A DNA stretch of 64,000 bases from assembly GCA_015178975.1 (NCBI GenBank), contig WHVD01000001.1, positions 2,170,001 through 2,234,000 of the forward strand, written 5' to 3'. The translations under genes and the position numbers were made by a program. The stretch is from Hysterangium stoloniferum (lineage: Eukaryota; Basidiomycota; Agaricomycetes; Hysterangiales; Hysterangiaceae). Position 1 is the first letter of the stretch; each line of letters starts with the position of its first letter. Below the pieces are notes generated by a model. That model was not told the origin of the DNA and made no database searches. It saw only the letters and a list, made by a program, of their open reading frames with translations. Positions 9,364-22,401 of this stretch are shown in pieces.

Positions 9364-12005
9364 CTAGACTTGACGGGAAAATGTTCGATGGGTGTGATCG
9401 TGTCCAAGTTTAATAATCCTCCCATATGCACCTAGGTAGCTGAAAATAACGTATCCACCTTATTCAAGACGTTAATACTATTAAAAAAGGACAACGTCGA
9501 CACTCACGGGTCTGGCTCAAATACCGTGTCCGGCCACACAGGGTCATGTATCCAACTGGGCTCCGCATCATAAGAAGCGCGCAACTGCACATCCAGGACA
9601 GGTGCCCCCGAGGGGCCAGAAATATAACGCGGAGAAGTAGGCTCAAACAGGAATATGGTACGCGGTTCCACATCTCCGGAGTGGCTAAATTACTCTGTCA
9701 GGCTCTCACATTGATGAAGGGGGAACTGAGACAAACAGGTTTTGAGGCATTTCCACAACTACTTGTGTCTCCCATTCGTTTACTATTCCCACAAAGGGTT
9801 CAATATCATTTCCAAAAGACTTCTGTGCTTACTGATCATCAACTCGTGTGGAGAGACACCCTTGATCCGATTTTCTTCTATGTAAAGCGGTGCGTATGCT
9901 CTCCATGCTCTCTGCACTTCACACCAGGGCCAGCAGAAATATTCGAGCCAGACATAAGGCCGGCAGAAATGTTCGATACTGACTTCGCCAGTATCATAAG
10001 TATATCTACGCGGCAGAAAACTGAGCAACGATTGGGTCAGTGTGCTAGCTCGAAAAATACCTTCTCATTGGTTTTCCACCTCGTAGGGTTACACTCTCAC
10101 GCTCGTATAAATATCTAAACTCTTCCTCGTGGAGGTAAACCCCAACCTCGACTGAGGGTTCCATACCGATGGTTTCAGAGAACCACTCATGTAGATTCCC
10201 ACATACTACAAAACCCCCTGTAACTTTATCCCGATAGCCCACGTCCCACAAAGCGATGGACCCCAGATCTCCCTCCTCGATGTCGCCCGTGATTGGTTGC
10301 AGAAACCCGAAGTCCAGTATTTGATTGGCCAATTGATGAATGGTGTGCGAGCTTCGAAGTTGTTGATCCATTAAAGCAGTGCCGAGATACGATGAATCCA
10401 CGTTGTACATGAATAAGTCTACGATAGAGTCGGGTGATGATGGATTGATCCTAAAGTCACCGGTATAAATACCGGGAAGCCATCTCCCATAGTACCCTGG
10501 GGTCCGGAACAGTGTTCCGGTAAACACAAGCTTCAAATGATGGCGATTGCCAGGACAGTCTGTGACAGTCACAATTGAATCACCGGGATTTAAAAACTGA
10601 ATAGACAAAGTTATCATTGACATCTGATGTTAGTCGAATTAACGAACGAGCTTTTCAATTCGAAATTCGCTGTTGGAACAGAGCAAGTAATATCATTCAC
10701 CATGTCCCACAGTCCCAAAATGGTTTCTCTCAGACCGGATAATCTGGTGCGTTCGAGCCAATTGCATGCGTCCTCAGGTTCAGTGCCCGGATTACGGAAA
10801 ACTTGGAAAAGTACATTGTCTTGTGCGTTACTGTAGCCCAAGAACTCAACAACGCTAGGATCCCTGAACAAGGATGTGATTGGACTACTTGGGTTATTTA
10901 ATCTGATGTGTCTCATTCTTACCACACGTCTTGATAGGAAGTGAGGTCGCGTTGGAACTATATCAAAAGTGTGACATGTTGCAAATATTTTCTGAAATCC
11001 AAACCAGCCAAAAGAGAACTCGTACCTCTTTGTGTCTCAAATCCCATGTGGGTCTCCCGCCTTCGTACATTTTGACCAATACCGACTTACCGTCACTTTC
11101 AGCCTTGGCTTCACAAAGTTTGACACTCCACCGCAAGGCGACTCGATTATTTCCTGCCTTTTCATCATCATAATGATTATGTTTCGCGATCGATATGGTG
11201 CGTAACACTTGGAAATTCCTTCTATGAACCAACCACTATATAATTACTATAAGCCAACGGGCTTGATCTTTGAGATGTCAGAATGAGCGTACGTGTTCAC
11301 TAATATCGTTTCTTCCTCGGACCGTGACCGATGAAAACGAATCAAGGATACCGCGTAATTGACGTATGATATCGACCATTCTGGTATCATCGACGGCTAC
11401 GAGTTGAGCGACGGCGAATGAGGTATCCAGCGAAAAATACATCTAAGAGCCAATATGTATCACGAACAACTCTGAGTGTCGCTTTCAGCACGCACCATTG
11501 CCTCTTTCTCCGCTTCTTCCAATCGCCTTTCAAGTTTGGCGATAGACTTATCTCGTTGTCGCATCCAAGACACGACGTGTGCTTTAAGACCCTTTATTGG
11601 TGTGTATGACCGTGCAAGCAGAAGAATATCCTCGAGTGCACTGAAAACAATCGATCTATTCGTCAAGTACGGTTACCCAGTGAATTTCAAGTTCTAACTT
11701 CTGATAATTGTCCAATATAGTTTTGAAATCGTCCGGGATATTCTCCCACTTCCCCCTCAGCTGATCGTGGAAAGCGACGAGACGACGTCCAGTGGTGTGG
11801 ACAAGGTTATTCAATCTCTCGTTTTGCTCCCCGCTTGCCTAGTGATTGTGAATCATGATCCACATCAGCTCTTAAACTGGTGTTGATGCAGACGACCTAC
11901 CTTTATAACGTTCATAATCTCCAAAACCAGGGTCGCTGCACTCTTTAAGCCAGGTAATGGAACGGCATCGCCAGCGACTTTGACAACAATGGCTGCAATG
12001 TCCAT
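9364..12005 (-). pseudogene. MLKL-like copy 2
   Basis: All exons can be aligned to copy 1: first exon 11901-12005, coiled segment 11470-11640, kinase-like part 10700-11230, and C-terminal region with LWDVGYRDKVTG 10045-10623. Exon 4 carries a stop just before VHRRNFQVLR that is shared with copies 4-7, and a second upstream stop. Exon 5 lacks its last part (a deletion before about 10690). The C-terminal exons remain open. Likely non-functional unless the open downstream part is used alone. Confidence 0.6.
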
Positions 12006-12820
12006 GAGCGATAGCCGATGATCTTAGTAGAAAGTTGCTCTTTAGCACGTCGAGGCGCTGTATTTGCTGTTGGCTATGCCCTGGGACGGAGCGCCGGATC
12101 AGTAGATGAAATGCAGTGTTCATTCAACAGCGACACACTTATATTCAAAGGCCGTATTCACGGTGTGGACTGTGTCCTGGGTGGAACTGTTGGAATAAAA
12201 TGGATTAGATAGATCATTCGTCATTAAAAGAAAAACTGCACGATCTTACCAGTGGCCTATCAAGTCAAATGAAAGTGCCATGATGTGCTAATGGATATAT
12301 GGCACTGTAGCGATAGGTCAGTCGTGCCTTGGCCAATACAGCATAAAGATGTATGAGATAGCATTGTAATAAAATCGATTTCAAAAAGTAGTCTATGATT
12401 GAGATTTGCTTTTCGTGCTTTATTTGTTGGAATTTGCGGTGCTGCCATCCAAGCTGGCGCACTCGCTCTTCGTCACATTTGTCTCATCAATCATGTATGA
12501 TATAGCCATTTTGTATTCGAGTTCTGCTAAATTACACTGTGTGGATTATGCCTAAACAATTGTCTAAAATATATCAGTGCCGCAAAATGCACGAAGTGGG
12601 CCCTTCTGGGGTGGCCAATGCTGGAACGCGGGCTCGTTGTCGCTGACGAGGAGCGCGTTAGTATGGTACGGGGGGACGTTGCCGAAGGCAGCGCCGCGAT
12701 GGCGGGTTGGTGATGTGGTCGGGAAGTGACACCTGGCCTGAGGCTGGAGCAGTGTATTAGTGAAAGCAAGTAACATTTTGTTATCTCTGTTGTATTGGTT
12801 TCCTTACCTGGAGCGTCCCG
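12006..12820. other. 5' flank of MLKL-like copy 2 and conserved unit block; no gene
   Basis: It corresponds to 6008-6840 in the first unit. It carries the same landmarks (GTCATTAAAAGAAAAACTG near 12220, GATTGAGATTTGCTTTTCG near 12400, GTTGCCGAAGGCAGCG near 12680). A roughly 66-bp piece present in units 1, 4 and 5 is missing just before 12820, as in the last unit at 61475. Confidence 0.35.
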
Positions 12821-13560
12821 TGGGCTTCTCTCATTAATACAAGATCAATGTCATTCATTAAGTCAACAACTTAAAAGGTTTGCACCGTTTATCGAAGGAA
12901 CAACAAGTTGTTTATAGTTCTATCAATCGTATTAGCACTAGCGGTATTTGTAAGTTTGCTCGTGATGGGACCAGGCCTTTATATGCGAGTTTTGAATTTT
13001 CACGAAAACAATATTTCCACCTTGTTGTTAATATCCGATAGGGTCAGCACTGCGGTTCGGATTCACCGGTTGTTTTTCTGTCGATAGAATGTCACCAAGG
13101 TTTGCATTTGGAGTGCTGCCGTTGCTGATCTACGAAACAATTCTTTGCTTCCTCGTGTTATGGAAGGCCATGCAGAATTCCGGGGATGGATATGGGTCTT
13201 CATTTTTATCAGAAATGGTACATGACAGGTAAGCAGGGTGTCCAAAGTTTCCTTGAAAGCATGGGCTTAAAAAAAAGCACCTGTCTAGTCACATTTACTT
13301 CGTTGGGTATGTCCGTCACATTTCACATTTTGTACACTTTCAAACTCTGTTTTTCCAGTATCTTCACCGTTCTCTGTCTTGACTCCACCCTCTACTGCGC
13401 CCCTGGGGCATGTTCATCATATCGTAAGTTAAACCACTTTTGCTTATTCATGCTCGAGGGGAGAATATGTATTTAGATAAGAATATACCATACCATGCGC
13501 GATGGGATGCTGACTCCTGGTGAATACCATGGAATAGGCTGAATTGTTGAAATCTTCTCA
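12820..13560 (+). pseudogene. Seven-helix (DUF6533-type) membrane protein relic T2
   Basis: Pieces in order: VYRRNNK (about 12888), a hydrophobic helix, an intron, GFTGCFSVDRM (about 13060), FAFGVLPLLIYETILC, MVHDR with a donor (about 13222), FTVLCLDSTLYC (about 13365-13400), and an IPCAMG-like last exon (about 13492). The order GC...P...YETIL...LY...IPC.MG matches the second half of DUF6533-type seven-helix proteins. The first helices are not recognisable and the last exon is interrupted, so I call it a relic. Confidence 0.5.
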
Positions 13561-14555
13561 TGACACAACTGTTACGCCTATAGCCTTTTTACCATCGACA
13601 GGCTACCGGCTCATCAAAGGGAAGTGAAAATCACCACCGTAACTCCGGCCCTGGATGAGTTCTACAGATTCCACACTGTAATCAGGGAGCAGATCGGGCA
13701 GTAGATTTGCCACACACTAGATTCGGTACTGATCCTCAGTGACGTCACGGTAGCGGATGAATTTAATTCTTCCTGGGCGCTCCTTGCTTCTTCCCAGTCG
13801 TTCATGTCATCCCGAAGGGTGACCTTATTTCCCCCGTACGAATGCGTAGCTGACCAATTTCAATGATTGCCGCTGCAATGAAATTCACCGGACTGCTGAA
13901 CTGATCAATATAAGATTAAATAATCAAAGATTCATGTGTTTTGGCAAGTATTTAGCGAAGATGTGTAAAATCTCTTGCACGAATATTTGAAATAAATTCG
14001 GATAAGATATATTAACTTTGTTGTTTTCCATGATTTGGCCGATTCACCAATATGTCCCGTTGGGGATGCAAAAGTCCTGCCACACTCCCTCGCACCACAG
14101 CGTGCGCGGGGCACATGACGCAGGACCAAAAGTGCCTCGAACAATGCTAACCAACAACAAACAAACCAAACACAGCGACGCGTCCCGGCAACTTAGCATT
14201 TGATCAGGAACCGGTGTTTCGGCAAAGTCTTCGCATGGGCGAAATACGGCCACCTCATTCCGAACGGCTGAGCTCATATAGAGTCGAACCGTTCTCAACA
14301 GAGACTACTCCATATTGTGAGACTGTGATGGTTATTGGTTCATGGCAAATCAAGATGCATGATTCCTACCTTCTGTTTTTACTATCATGTATAAATATAT
14401 ATTATGAATCATCTTTAAGTTTGAGTTGATTCTGGGTATTTATTAACTAGCTATTCTCACTCGGAATGTCGGAATGTACCCTTGACTGCTTCGAATAGTG
14501 GGTGGGAACGGAGCAAGAAGAAACGGGTCCGAAACTTAACCTTCGTGCAATGGGG
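13560..14555. other. Gene-poor 3' flank, near-identical to 46440-47520
   Basis: There are long stretches of near identity with the fourth unit, including ATTTGAAATAAATTCGG and the ACCAACAACAAACAAACC stretch (about 14149). The partner carries a roughly 57-bp extra piece near 46995. Short open frames here do not resemble proteins I know. This looks like recently duplicated non-coding DNA. Confidence 0.45.
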
Positions 14556-14559
14556 AGGC

Positions 14560-15118
14560 AGGTTCAGAGCCCGGATTACGGAAAACTTGAAAAAGTACAT
14601 TGTCTTGTGTGTGCTGCTGTAGCCCAAGAACGGAGCAATGCTAGGGTCCCTGAACATGAATGATTGGACTACTTGGACTATTTAATCTGATGTGTTGCAT
14701 TCTTCCCACACGTCTTGAAAATGAGGTAGCGTGGAAACTATATCAAAGTGTGATATGTTGCAAATAGTTTCTGAAATTCAAACCAGCCAAAACAGAACTC
14801 GTACCTCTTTCTGTGTCAAATCCCAAGTGGGTCTCCCGCCTCATACATTTTGACCAAAACCGGCGTGCCGTCACTTTCAGTCTTCGCATCACAAAGTTTA
14901 ACACTCCACCGCAAGGTGACCTGATGATTTCCCGCCTTTTCAAAATATTAATCATTGTGGTTTGCGACCGGTAGGGTGTGTAACAGTTGCAAGTTCTCAA
15001 ATACTGTCTCATTACGATAAGCTCACGGGCATGATTTTTGAGATGACAGAACGGGCGTACGCGTTCACTAATATCGTTTCTGCCTCTGCCTCTGCCGTGA
15101 TGGACGACAACGAATCAA
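14560..15118 (-). pseudogene. Partial MLKL-like copy P1 (exons 4-5 only)
   Basis: Minus-strand sequence matches exon 5 (GYSSTHKTMYFFKF) and exon 4 (MRQYL, CNCYTPYRSQTTMI) of the MLKL-like genes. All exons 5' and 3' of these are missing. At about 15118 homology to exon 4 ends and the unassigned conserved block begins, the same junction as in P2 and P4. The MRQYL form groups it with copies 1 and 3 rather than with copies carrying the shared stop. Confidence 0.5.
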
Positions 15119-15670
15119 GTAAAATGACGTGCTAAGGGGGATTAGCCATTGATCGTCTTTCTTCAGTTGGTAATATCGCTGCATCCACCTTCTTCCTCTT
15201 TATCGCATGTAGTCCCACATAATATTAAATCATACATTGTAGTTACATAGGCTGTGTTGCCTTTACTTACACTCCCTGTGGGCATCCCAAATTCTCCCTC
15301 GCCTGGGTAATGTAATTCATCAACATCATCATAGAATCATTACACTGTGTTGGATCTTTGGGACGAGCTCCGCATGCAAAATGTCATGGACTCTGAGAGT
15401 AACCATATATCTGTTGCGCGCCGCTGCTACTCAAAGAAACTCTCGTACCCCCATATCATTCTAGACATTTATGACCAATCTTGACAGTTAGTTGCAGGTT
15501 AGAAAATAATATCCCATCGATCCTTCTCTGATCCGAATGCTGCATGTTGCAGTGGTGCTTTATCGGGCGACGTTCATTATTATGTTCACAGCAAACATAT
15601 ATGTATTGCATGGATGCGTGTATGCGTGCAATTATTATTATATAACGTACATCCCACATCCTCCATCATA
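15119..15670. other. Unassigned conserved block between MLKL-like fragment and Ubp14-like relic
   Basis: The block repeats at 39511-40005, 48850-49385, 63606-64000 and partly 26600-27000. On the minus strand one frame gives DDVDELHYPGEGEFGMPTGS followed by a GTAAGT donor, and another gives HAIKRKKVDAA. Some frame is broken in every copy, so a decayed gene is possible, but I cannot assign a family. Confidence 0.35.
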
Positions 15671-15671
15671 G

Positions 15672-17720
15672 CTATCTATTCCACAGAGGGGTCAGGCCCA
15701 CTATCACTTGCCGGCGCAACTTTCGACTGCACCGAAGGATTGTTGCTGCCTGTAATGACAAAAGAAAGACGGGCGAATGACGGTGTCTAATATCATCAAT
15801 GACACACCAGGAACTTCCACATGTCCAATCAACCACAACAACCGCCTTCACGGTAGCAAATAATGCCTCCTGACAACGACCGGTAGGGAATGGCTGCGAA
15901 AGGGGCAGTATTGAAGATTGCGAGGGAGCGGGGTTTTTGTACGGGAGAGGCCGGAGTTGAGCCAGGCAATGCAAGGCGCGAGGAGCTGTTGGGTGCAGGT
16001 ACAGGCCTGGGTGAGAAAGGATAGGGGATAGTATATGTGGAAGGCGGGAAGTGTGCATATTGACTGGAGGGTGGATGCCATGTCACCACTGTGTCCCAGA
16101 TTCATGAGTCCTGTCAGTCTTTGAGAGAAGACAGGCTCACATCCATGGGGCGAGTATGACGTACCTGAGGATGACTCGATTCTTCAAGGAATGGCCTCCC
16201 TCCTTGTCCATGACACGCCTTGAAGGGAGAATAACCACCGCTGACCACGTTTTGTAGGCACCCACCTCACGTGCAGAAAATCCGTCGCATATACAACAAA
16301 GATGTCAGGAAAGCGACAACACGTGCACGTCTGGAAACACATCCACGACCTAGTCCGTATCAGCCTATAGTACTGAGACGACACCATGAAAGACTCACGT
16401 CTGCGGTGGAACCCCTACCTCGCACCGCGGGTACGAATACTCAACCGTAGGTTACCCATCCTCTCCCCTACGCACTCACGCAGCTTTCCCCGTCCATACA
16501 ACACCTCTCTAAAGCCGGGATCGGATCCCCAAATCATCATGCTCCACACGATAGCGCAAACTTCCTTGCACTATATACACCGTGACTCTTCCTCCACCTC
16601 AAAGCAGAAGATGACAGTAGGCTCCGGCTCCGGGACGTGTGTTTACCATGTTGACGCAGGACTTTTAAGAATATATATGCGAAGAACTTTTGCGCGTCTT
16701 GCTGGTTCGTCATCGAGAATTTTTCGTGGACTCTTCCGATGAGGGATTTGAACATGGTGGGTTTGATGGGTTCTTGGAATACGGGCAGTGGCATCGAGGA
16801 TGGACGAGGGGATCACCGTGGATGGCATTGGTTCCACGGCCTCACCAGAACTTCGACGGGGGTAGGGATACCGGCGGTGCGAGACGGGAAATGGCTGCGA
16901 CGGTGGAATAACCAGCCTGAACGGATTCGGTCCGCGATTTTGCGCATCTGAAAGTCAAAACAGGATATGGGGAGCTCTTCGGTGCAGGAACAGGCGCGGG
17001 TGAGAAAGGATCAGGGATGGTATGTGAGGAAGGCTGGAAGTGTGAGTATCGATGTTGCCATATAGCAGCTGTTTCCGAGATTGCGGAGTCCCGTCAGTCT
17101 TGCAGGGGAGACAGGCTCGAAAACATTACACGAGTTTGACGGACTTCAGGATGAATCGACTCCTCAAGAAATGACCTCGTTCCTTATCCATGATAAGCCC
17201 AATATCTCACTGTCGGCGTACACTCATAATCTCCGTGTCCTCGACAGTAGCAAGGTTCCTAAGCGGTGGTCCGCGATTGGTCTATCACCAACGCCACCAA
17301 CTCAATCATCAAAACTTCCCTACTCATACTCAGCTGCTCACAGAGGAAAAAAAACACCCTACTCACTCGTTTGGGGTTCGGTTCCAGCATGCTCTTCACA
17401 TACACGGATACCCAAGCATCCCACACTGCAGCTGCACATGCATCCGGGTCACATCGCCCTCTAAACACTCTCTATCCAAGCACGGGAGGCACACGTCGAT
17501 GCCTTCAAGTAGATCCTATTAGATCGCGTGGTTGGGGTGTAAGCATAATAAGTGAAATCTCATTTCCATTGGAAAAACAGAGGACATACATCTTTGTCAA
17601 AACATTGTGGTGTTTCTTCTCTCTGAAAATATTCTGAAAGATGAGGACTGGGAATGCGAGAAAGTCTGGGAGGAAGAATGAGCGCAAGACGCAGGACTCC
17701 AGCACACGTTACGCGATGTC
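15672..17720 (-). pseudogene. Ubp14/USP5-like deubiquitinase relic U2
   Basis: Family-ordered pieces on the minus strand: zinc-finger-like GIDVCLPCLDREC (about 17460-17510), Cys box LTGLRNLGNSCYMAT with the catalytic Cys kept (about 17055-17100), QQDAQKFFAYI (about 16690), EPTVIFCFEVEEE in another frame (about 16590-16635), FPDIFVVYATDFLHVRWVPT (about 16255-16315), a second Cys-box-like NLGHSGDMAST where Cys is Gly (about 16070-16100), and a UBA-like segment (about 15830-15900). The protein would cleave ubiquitin chains. Frame changes between pieces show it is dead. The second Cys-box-like segment is an oddity shared by U2, U4 and U5. Confidence 0.65.
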
Positions 17721-17722
17721 AC

Positions 17723-17977
17723 TGTAAGCCTGGCACCCCAGTCTTACTCATTGTCCTTTTGTTCCACTCCTTTGTTCTCATTGTCCCTTTGTTCCACTCC
17801 CTTGTTCCACTCCCTTTGTTCTACCACGTGATCACAGCATATAAAGCCTAGGTAGTTTTCCTTCTCTTTCCTTACCGTACGCTGCACTTGCCTGTATCCT
17901 GTCTTGTTCTGGACAATACACCGTGGTCCTGTCAACTCGTGTGACCGCCAGTGATCCCAATTGACGACGGGATTACA
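17723..17977 (+). mobile_element. Solitary LTR, 255 bp, TSD GTCAC
   Basis: It has canonical ends TGTAAGCCTGG ... GGGATTACA and a perfect 5-bp duplication GTCAC (17718-17722, 17978-17982). The empty paralogous site GCGATGTCACACAGTTACGG is present near 42035 and 51435. A TATA-like CATATAAAGCC (near 17838) and a tract of TTGTTCCACTCC-type repeats (about 17758-17820) lie inside. Confidence 0.85.
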
Positions 17978-18127
17978 GTCACACAGTTACGGCGAAGAAC
18001 TACTTTTTTTGTAATTATTTTGAAAATTAACATTCACGTATCTTACATCTTCTGTTCACAATTGAATTATGGGCAGAACTCCAGAGCTCCAGTAAACAAA
18101 GGGTTTTTATATCACAGAATGATATAG

Positions 18128-20861
18128 CTAGACTTGACGGGAAAATGTTCGATGGGTGTGATCGTGTCCGAGTTTAACCCTCCTCCTCCCATATGCACCT
18201 AGGTAGCTGAAAATAACGTATCCACCTTGTTCAAGACGTTAATGCTATTAAATAAGGACAACGTCGACGCTCACCGGTCTGGCTCAAATACCGTGTCCGG
18301 CCATACAAGGTCATTTATCCAACTGGGCTCCGCATCATAAGAAGCGCGCAACTGCACATTTAGGACAGGACCCCCCGAGGGGCCAGAAATATAACGTGGA
18401 GAAGTAGGCTCAAACAGGAATATGGTACGCGGTTCCACTTCTCCGGAGTGACTAGATTACTCTGTCAGGCTCGGACATTGATGAAGGGGGAAGTGAAACT
18501 AACAAATTCTGAGGCATTTCCACAACTACTCTTGTCTCCAAGTATATTACTATTGTCACGATGGGTTCAATATCATTTCCAAAAGACTTTTGTACTTACT
18601 GATCATCAATTCATGTGGAGGGATACCCTTGATCCCATTCTCCTCTATGTAAAGCGGTGCGTATGCTCTCCATGCTTTCTGCACTTTAGACGACGGGTGT
18701 ACATCTCCGACATTGACCATGGGCCGGCAGAACTCTTCAATGGTGGCTTCGCCAATATCATAGGTATATCTACGCGGCAGAAAACTGAGCAACGATCGGG
18801 TCAGTGTGCTAGCTCGAAAAAATACCTTTTCATTCGTTTTCCACCTCGTATTGTTACACTCTCACCCTTGTCTAAAGATCCAGACCTATAGTTGCCGAGG
18901 TTAACACGAACCCCGACTAAGGGTTTTATACCGAGGGTTTCAGAGAACCACTCATGTAGATTCCCACACACTACAAAATGGCCTGTAACTTTATCCCGAT
19001 AGCCCACGTCCCACAACGCGATGGACCCCAGATCTTCGTTGTCCATATAGCCCATAATTGGTCGCAGAAACTCGAAGTCCAGTAGTTGATTGGCCAATTG
19101 ATGAATGGTGTGCGAGCTTCGAAGTTGTTGATCCATTAAAGCAGTGCCGAGACACGAATCCACGCTGCACATGAATAAGTCTACGATGCAGTCTGGTGAT
19201 GATGGATTGATGTCAAAGTGACCGGTATAAACACCGGGCAGGTAGCCCCTGTAGTAGGCACCGCTACGCAGTGTTCCGGTGTACACAAGCTTCAGATGAC
19301 GGCGATTGGCAGGACAGTCTGTGACAGTGACAATTGAATCACCGGGAAGATAAAACTGAATAGACAAAGTTATCATTGACATCTGATGTCAGTGGAATTA
19401 ACGGACAAGCCGGTTAATATCAATTTCGTTGTTTAAACAGAATTCAACTAATTCCTTATGTCACATTGTCACATCAGTATTTGCGGGAGAGAAGGTATCC
19501 AAGTACGTCACATAGTAAGAATCCCTCTAAAATACATCGCGTTAGCTTGTAAATATCGCGCGTAATTTCATTCACCATGTCCCACAGTCCCAAAATGGTT
19601 TCTCTCACATCGGATGATCTAGTGCGTTCGAGCCATTTGCATGCGTCCTCTGGTTCAGTGCCCGGATTACGGAAAACTTGGAAAAGTACATTGTCTCGTG
19701 CGTTACTGTAGCCCAAGAACTCAGCAATACTGGGGTTCCTGAACATGAATGTGATTGGAGTACTTGGGTTATTTCACCAGATGTGTTGCATTCTTACCAT
19801 ACGTCTTGATAGGAAGTGAGGTCGCATTGGAACTATATCAAAAGTGTGATATGTTGCAAATAGTTTCTGAAACCCAAACCAGCCAAAACGGGACTCGTAC
19901 CTGTTTGCGTCTCAAATCCAACGTAGGTCTCTCCCCTTCGTACTTTTTGACCAATACCGACTTACCGTCACTTTCAGTCTTCGCTTCACAAAGTGTGACA
20001 CTCCATCGCAAGGTGACCCCATGATTTCCTGCCTTTTCATAGTCATAATCATTGTGGTTCGCGACCGATAAGGTGCGTAACAGTTGCAAGTCCCTTCGAT
20101 CGATCAAATACTGCCTCGTTATGATAAACCCACGGACATGATCTTTGAGATGACAGAACGGGCGTACGCGTTCACTAATATCATTTCTTCCTCTGCCCGT
20201 GACCGACGAAAACGAATCAAGGATGATATCGTCCATTCTGGTATCATCGACGGCTACGAGTTGAGCAACGGCTAATGAAGTACCCAGCGAAAAATACATC
20301 TAAGAGCCAATATGGATAACAAACGACTCTGAGTGTCACTTTCAGCACGCACCATTGCCTCTTTCTCCGCTTCTTCCAATCGCCTTTCCAGTTTGGTGAT
20401 AGATCTATCTCGTTGTCGCATCCAAGACGCGACGTGTGCTTTCAGACCTTTTCTTGGTTTGTATGACCTTGCAAGCGCAAGAACATCCTCAAGTGCACTG
20501 AACCAATCGATTTATTTGTCAAGTACGGCTACTCAGTGAGTCTCAAGTTCCTACTTCTGATAATCGTCCAATATGGTTTTGAAATTGTCCGGGATATTCT
20601 CCCACTTCCCCCTCAGCTGATCGTGGAAAGCGACGAGGCGACGTCCAGTGGTCTGGACAAGGTTATTCAATCTCTCGTTTTGCTCCCCGCTTGCCTGGTG
20701 ATTGTGAATCATCATCCACATCAACTCTCAAACTAGTGTTGATGCGGACGACCCACCTTTATAGCGTTCATAATCTCCAAAAGAAGGGTCGCTGCACTCT
20801 TTAAGCCAGGTACTGGAACGGCATCGCCAGCGACTTTGACAACAATTGCTGCAATGTCCAT
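18128..20861 (-). pseudogene. MLKL-like copy 3
   Basis: All exons are recognisable: first exon 20757-20861, coiled segment about 20340-20500, exon 4 open without the stop shared by other copies (19838-20272), and C-terminal region 18801-19382 with LWDVGYRDKVTG. Exon 5 has a stop shortly after the MVRMQHI stretch (about 19780), where copy 1 is open, so this copy is probably dead unless an intron removes that segment. The 5' half is almost identical to copy 4. It sits 3' of a solitary LTR. Confidence 0.6.
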
Positions 20862-20904
20862 GAGTGATGGTCGATGATCTTAGTAGATGGTGAGGGATAG
20901 TCGC

Positions 20905-21350
20905 TCTTTGGTACGTCGAGGCGCTGTATTTGCTGTTGGCTGTGCCCTGGGATGGAGCGCCGGGTCAGTAGGGGAAATGCAGTGTTCATCCCAACAGCGA
21001 CACACATAAATTCAAAGGCCGTAATTATGGTGTGGACTTTGTCCGTAGTGGAACTTCTGGAATATAATGGATTAGATAGATCATTCGTCATTAAAAAAAA
21101 GCCGCACGATTATTTCAATGGTTTGTCATAGTTGCTCTTTGGCACGTCGAGGCGCTGTATTTGTTATTGGCTGTGCCTTGGGATGGTGCGCTGGATTGGT
21201 AGGGGAAATGCAGTGTTGATCCCACCAACGACACACTCATATTCAATGGCCGTAATCACGGTGTGGACTTTTTCCGTACTGGAACTGCTGGAATACAATG
21301 GATTAGATTTATCATTCGTCATTAAAAGGCGAGACGCACGATCTTATCAA
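20905..21350. repeat. Tandemly doubled 5' flank of MLKL-like copy 3
   Basis: The segment GCTCTTTGG-ACGTCGAGGCGCTGTATTTG through GATCATTCGTCATTAAAA appears twice in a row (about 20905-21095 and 21130-21335). Other units except unit 4 (31580-32005) have it once. Since the 5' flank probably contains the promoter, copies 3 and 4 have a doubled upstream region. Confidence 0.6.
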
Positions 21351-21445
21351 TAAGTTTATCGAGTAGCATGAAAAATACCATGATGTGCTACTGACATATG
21401 GCGTTGTAGCGATATGTCACTTATGCCTTTGGATGAAGAATAAAG

Positions 21446-21906
21446 ATGGATGAGATGGAACTTGTGATATTTTTAACTCTTTCAGTAATGGATATGACTT
21501 CCGCTCAATTTTCGCTGTTAAATCTCCCAATGCTGGAGGTATCAGTTAACTATATTACTCTTACATATTTGCAATGGTGCACTCTGGTTGAGTTCCCGTG
21601 TCCAATACAGACTTCTGGGGAGGCGGCCGGTCACCTGGATAGTGTTGGTTGTTAATGGTGACATGATCTGTCTTTTCTTTACCACGCAATGTGGTTGGTT
21701 CTTGCCAAGGACATGATGGGAGAATTGCAGCAGACGGGGCTAATGGCGAGACAGCGGCTACCCGAGCTCCCCACGGCAACACCGTTGGACCTCACCACGG
21801 ACACGATGGAATTACAGTAGATGGGGTGGTTGAGCGAGATGTAGAACAGGTGTGGGTTTTACTTATGGTCAGTTTGTATTATTTGGACTGCTTTTCAAAA
21901 TTTTAA
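21446..21906 (+). pseudogene. Unidentified ORF pair with signal-peptide-like start
   Basis: The frame at 21446-21655 begins MDEMELVIFLTLSVMDMTS, a hydrophobic leader followed by a possible cleavage site, then a Cys-ending stretch. A second open frame (21691-21906) has GHDG repeats. The pair recurs at 32117-32573 in different frames, and only the first 90 bp recur near 48445. Frame disagreement between copies argues against a working gene. It could be a decayed small secreted protein. Confidence 0.25.
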
Positions 21907-22400
21907 TAATTTTGATTCACGGTGGTCATGTCAAGACGGTGTAGTAGGCGAACAGCGAATCCATAAGGGCAGGTGGCGAAACAGGATGAATAAATCAGAC
22001 AGTATTTTTTTAAATATGACTATCGCTGGGCCACCTTAATATTCTGGCTGATGCACTGGCGAGGGGTCTATCTGAGAGGGTATAGTGAACGACACATGAA
22101 TTTTCCGCCTACATGCAGGGGGCGTAAAGACCAGCAACCGGAAGGGCATTAGGGATCATCACAGTCGTGGATAATATGGCCATAAACCTTGTCGCGTAGA
22201 TATATACAGTATGCTGTGTACCACATAATTTACTTTCCACATTCCCTGCCCGAAACACGGACAACATTGTTCCCAGGATTCTGAGTGCTCTATTACCCTC
22301 ACTTTAGGCTGTCACCGATGGGTCGCGGTATCTACTGTATACATCATAATATTACATGCAATTTTAAACCACTATCTGGAACTGCATAATATTAGGCTGC
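21907..22400. other. Gap with no recognised gene (paired with 32574-33069)
   Basis: AT-rich sequence nearly the same as 32574-33069 (landmarks CCGCCTACATGCAGG and TATACAGTATGCTGTGT). No conserved coding frame, RNA gene or repeat could be supported. Confidence 0.3.
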
Positions 22401-22401
22401 A

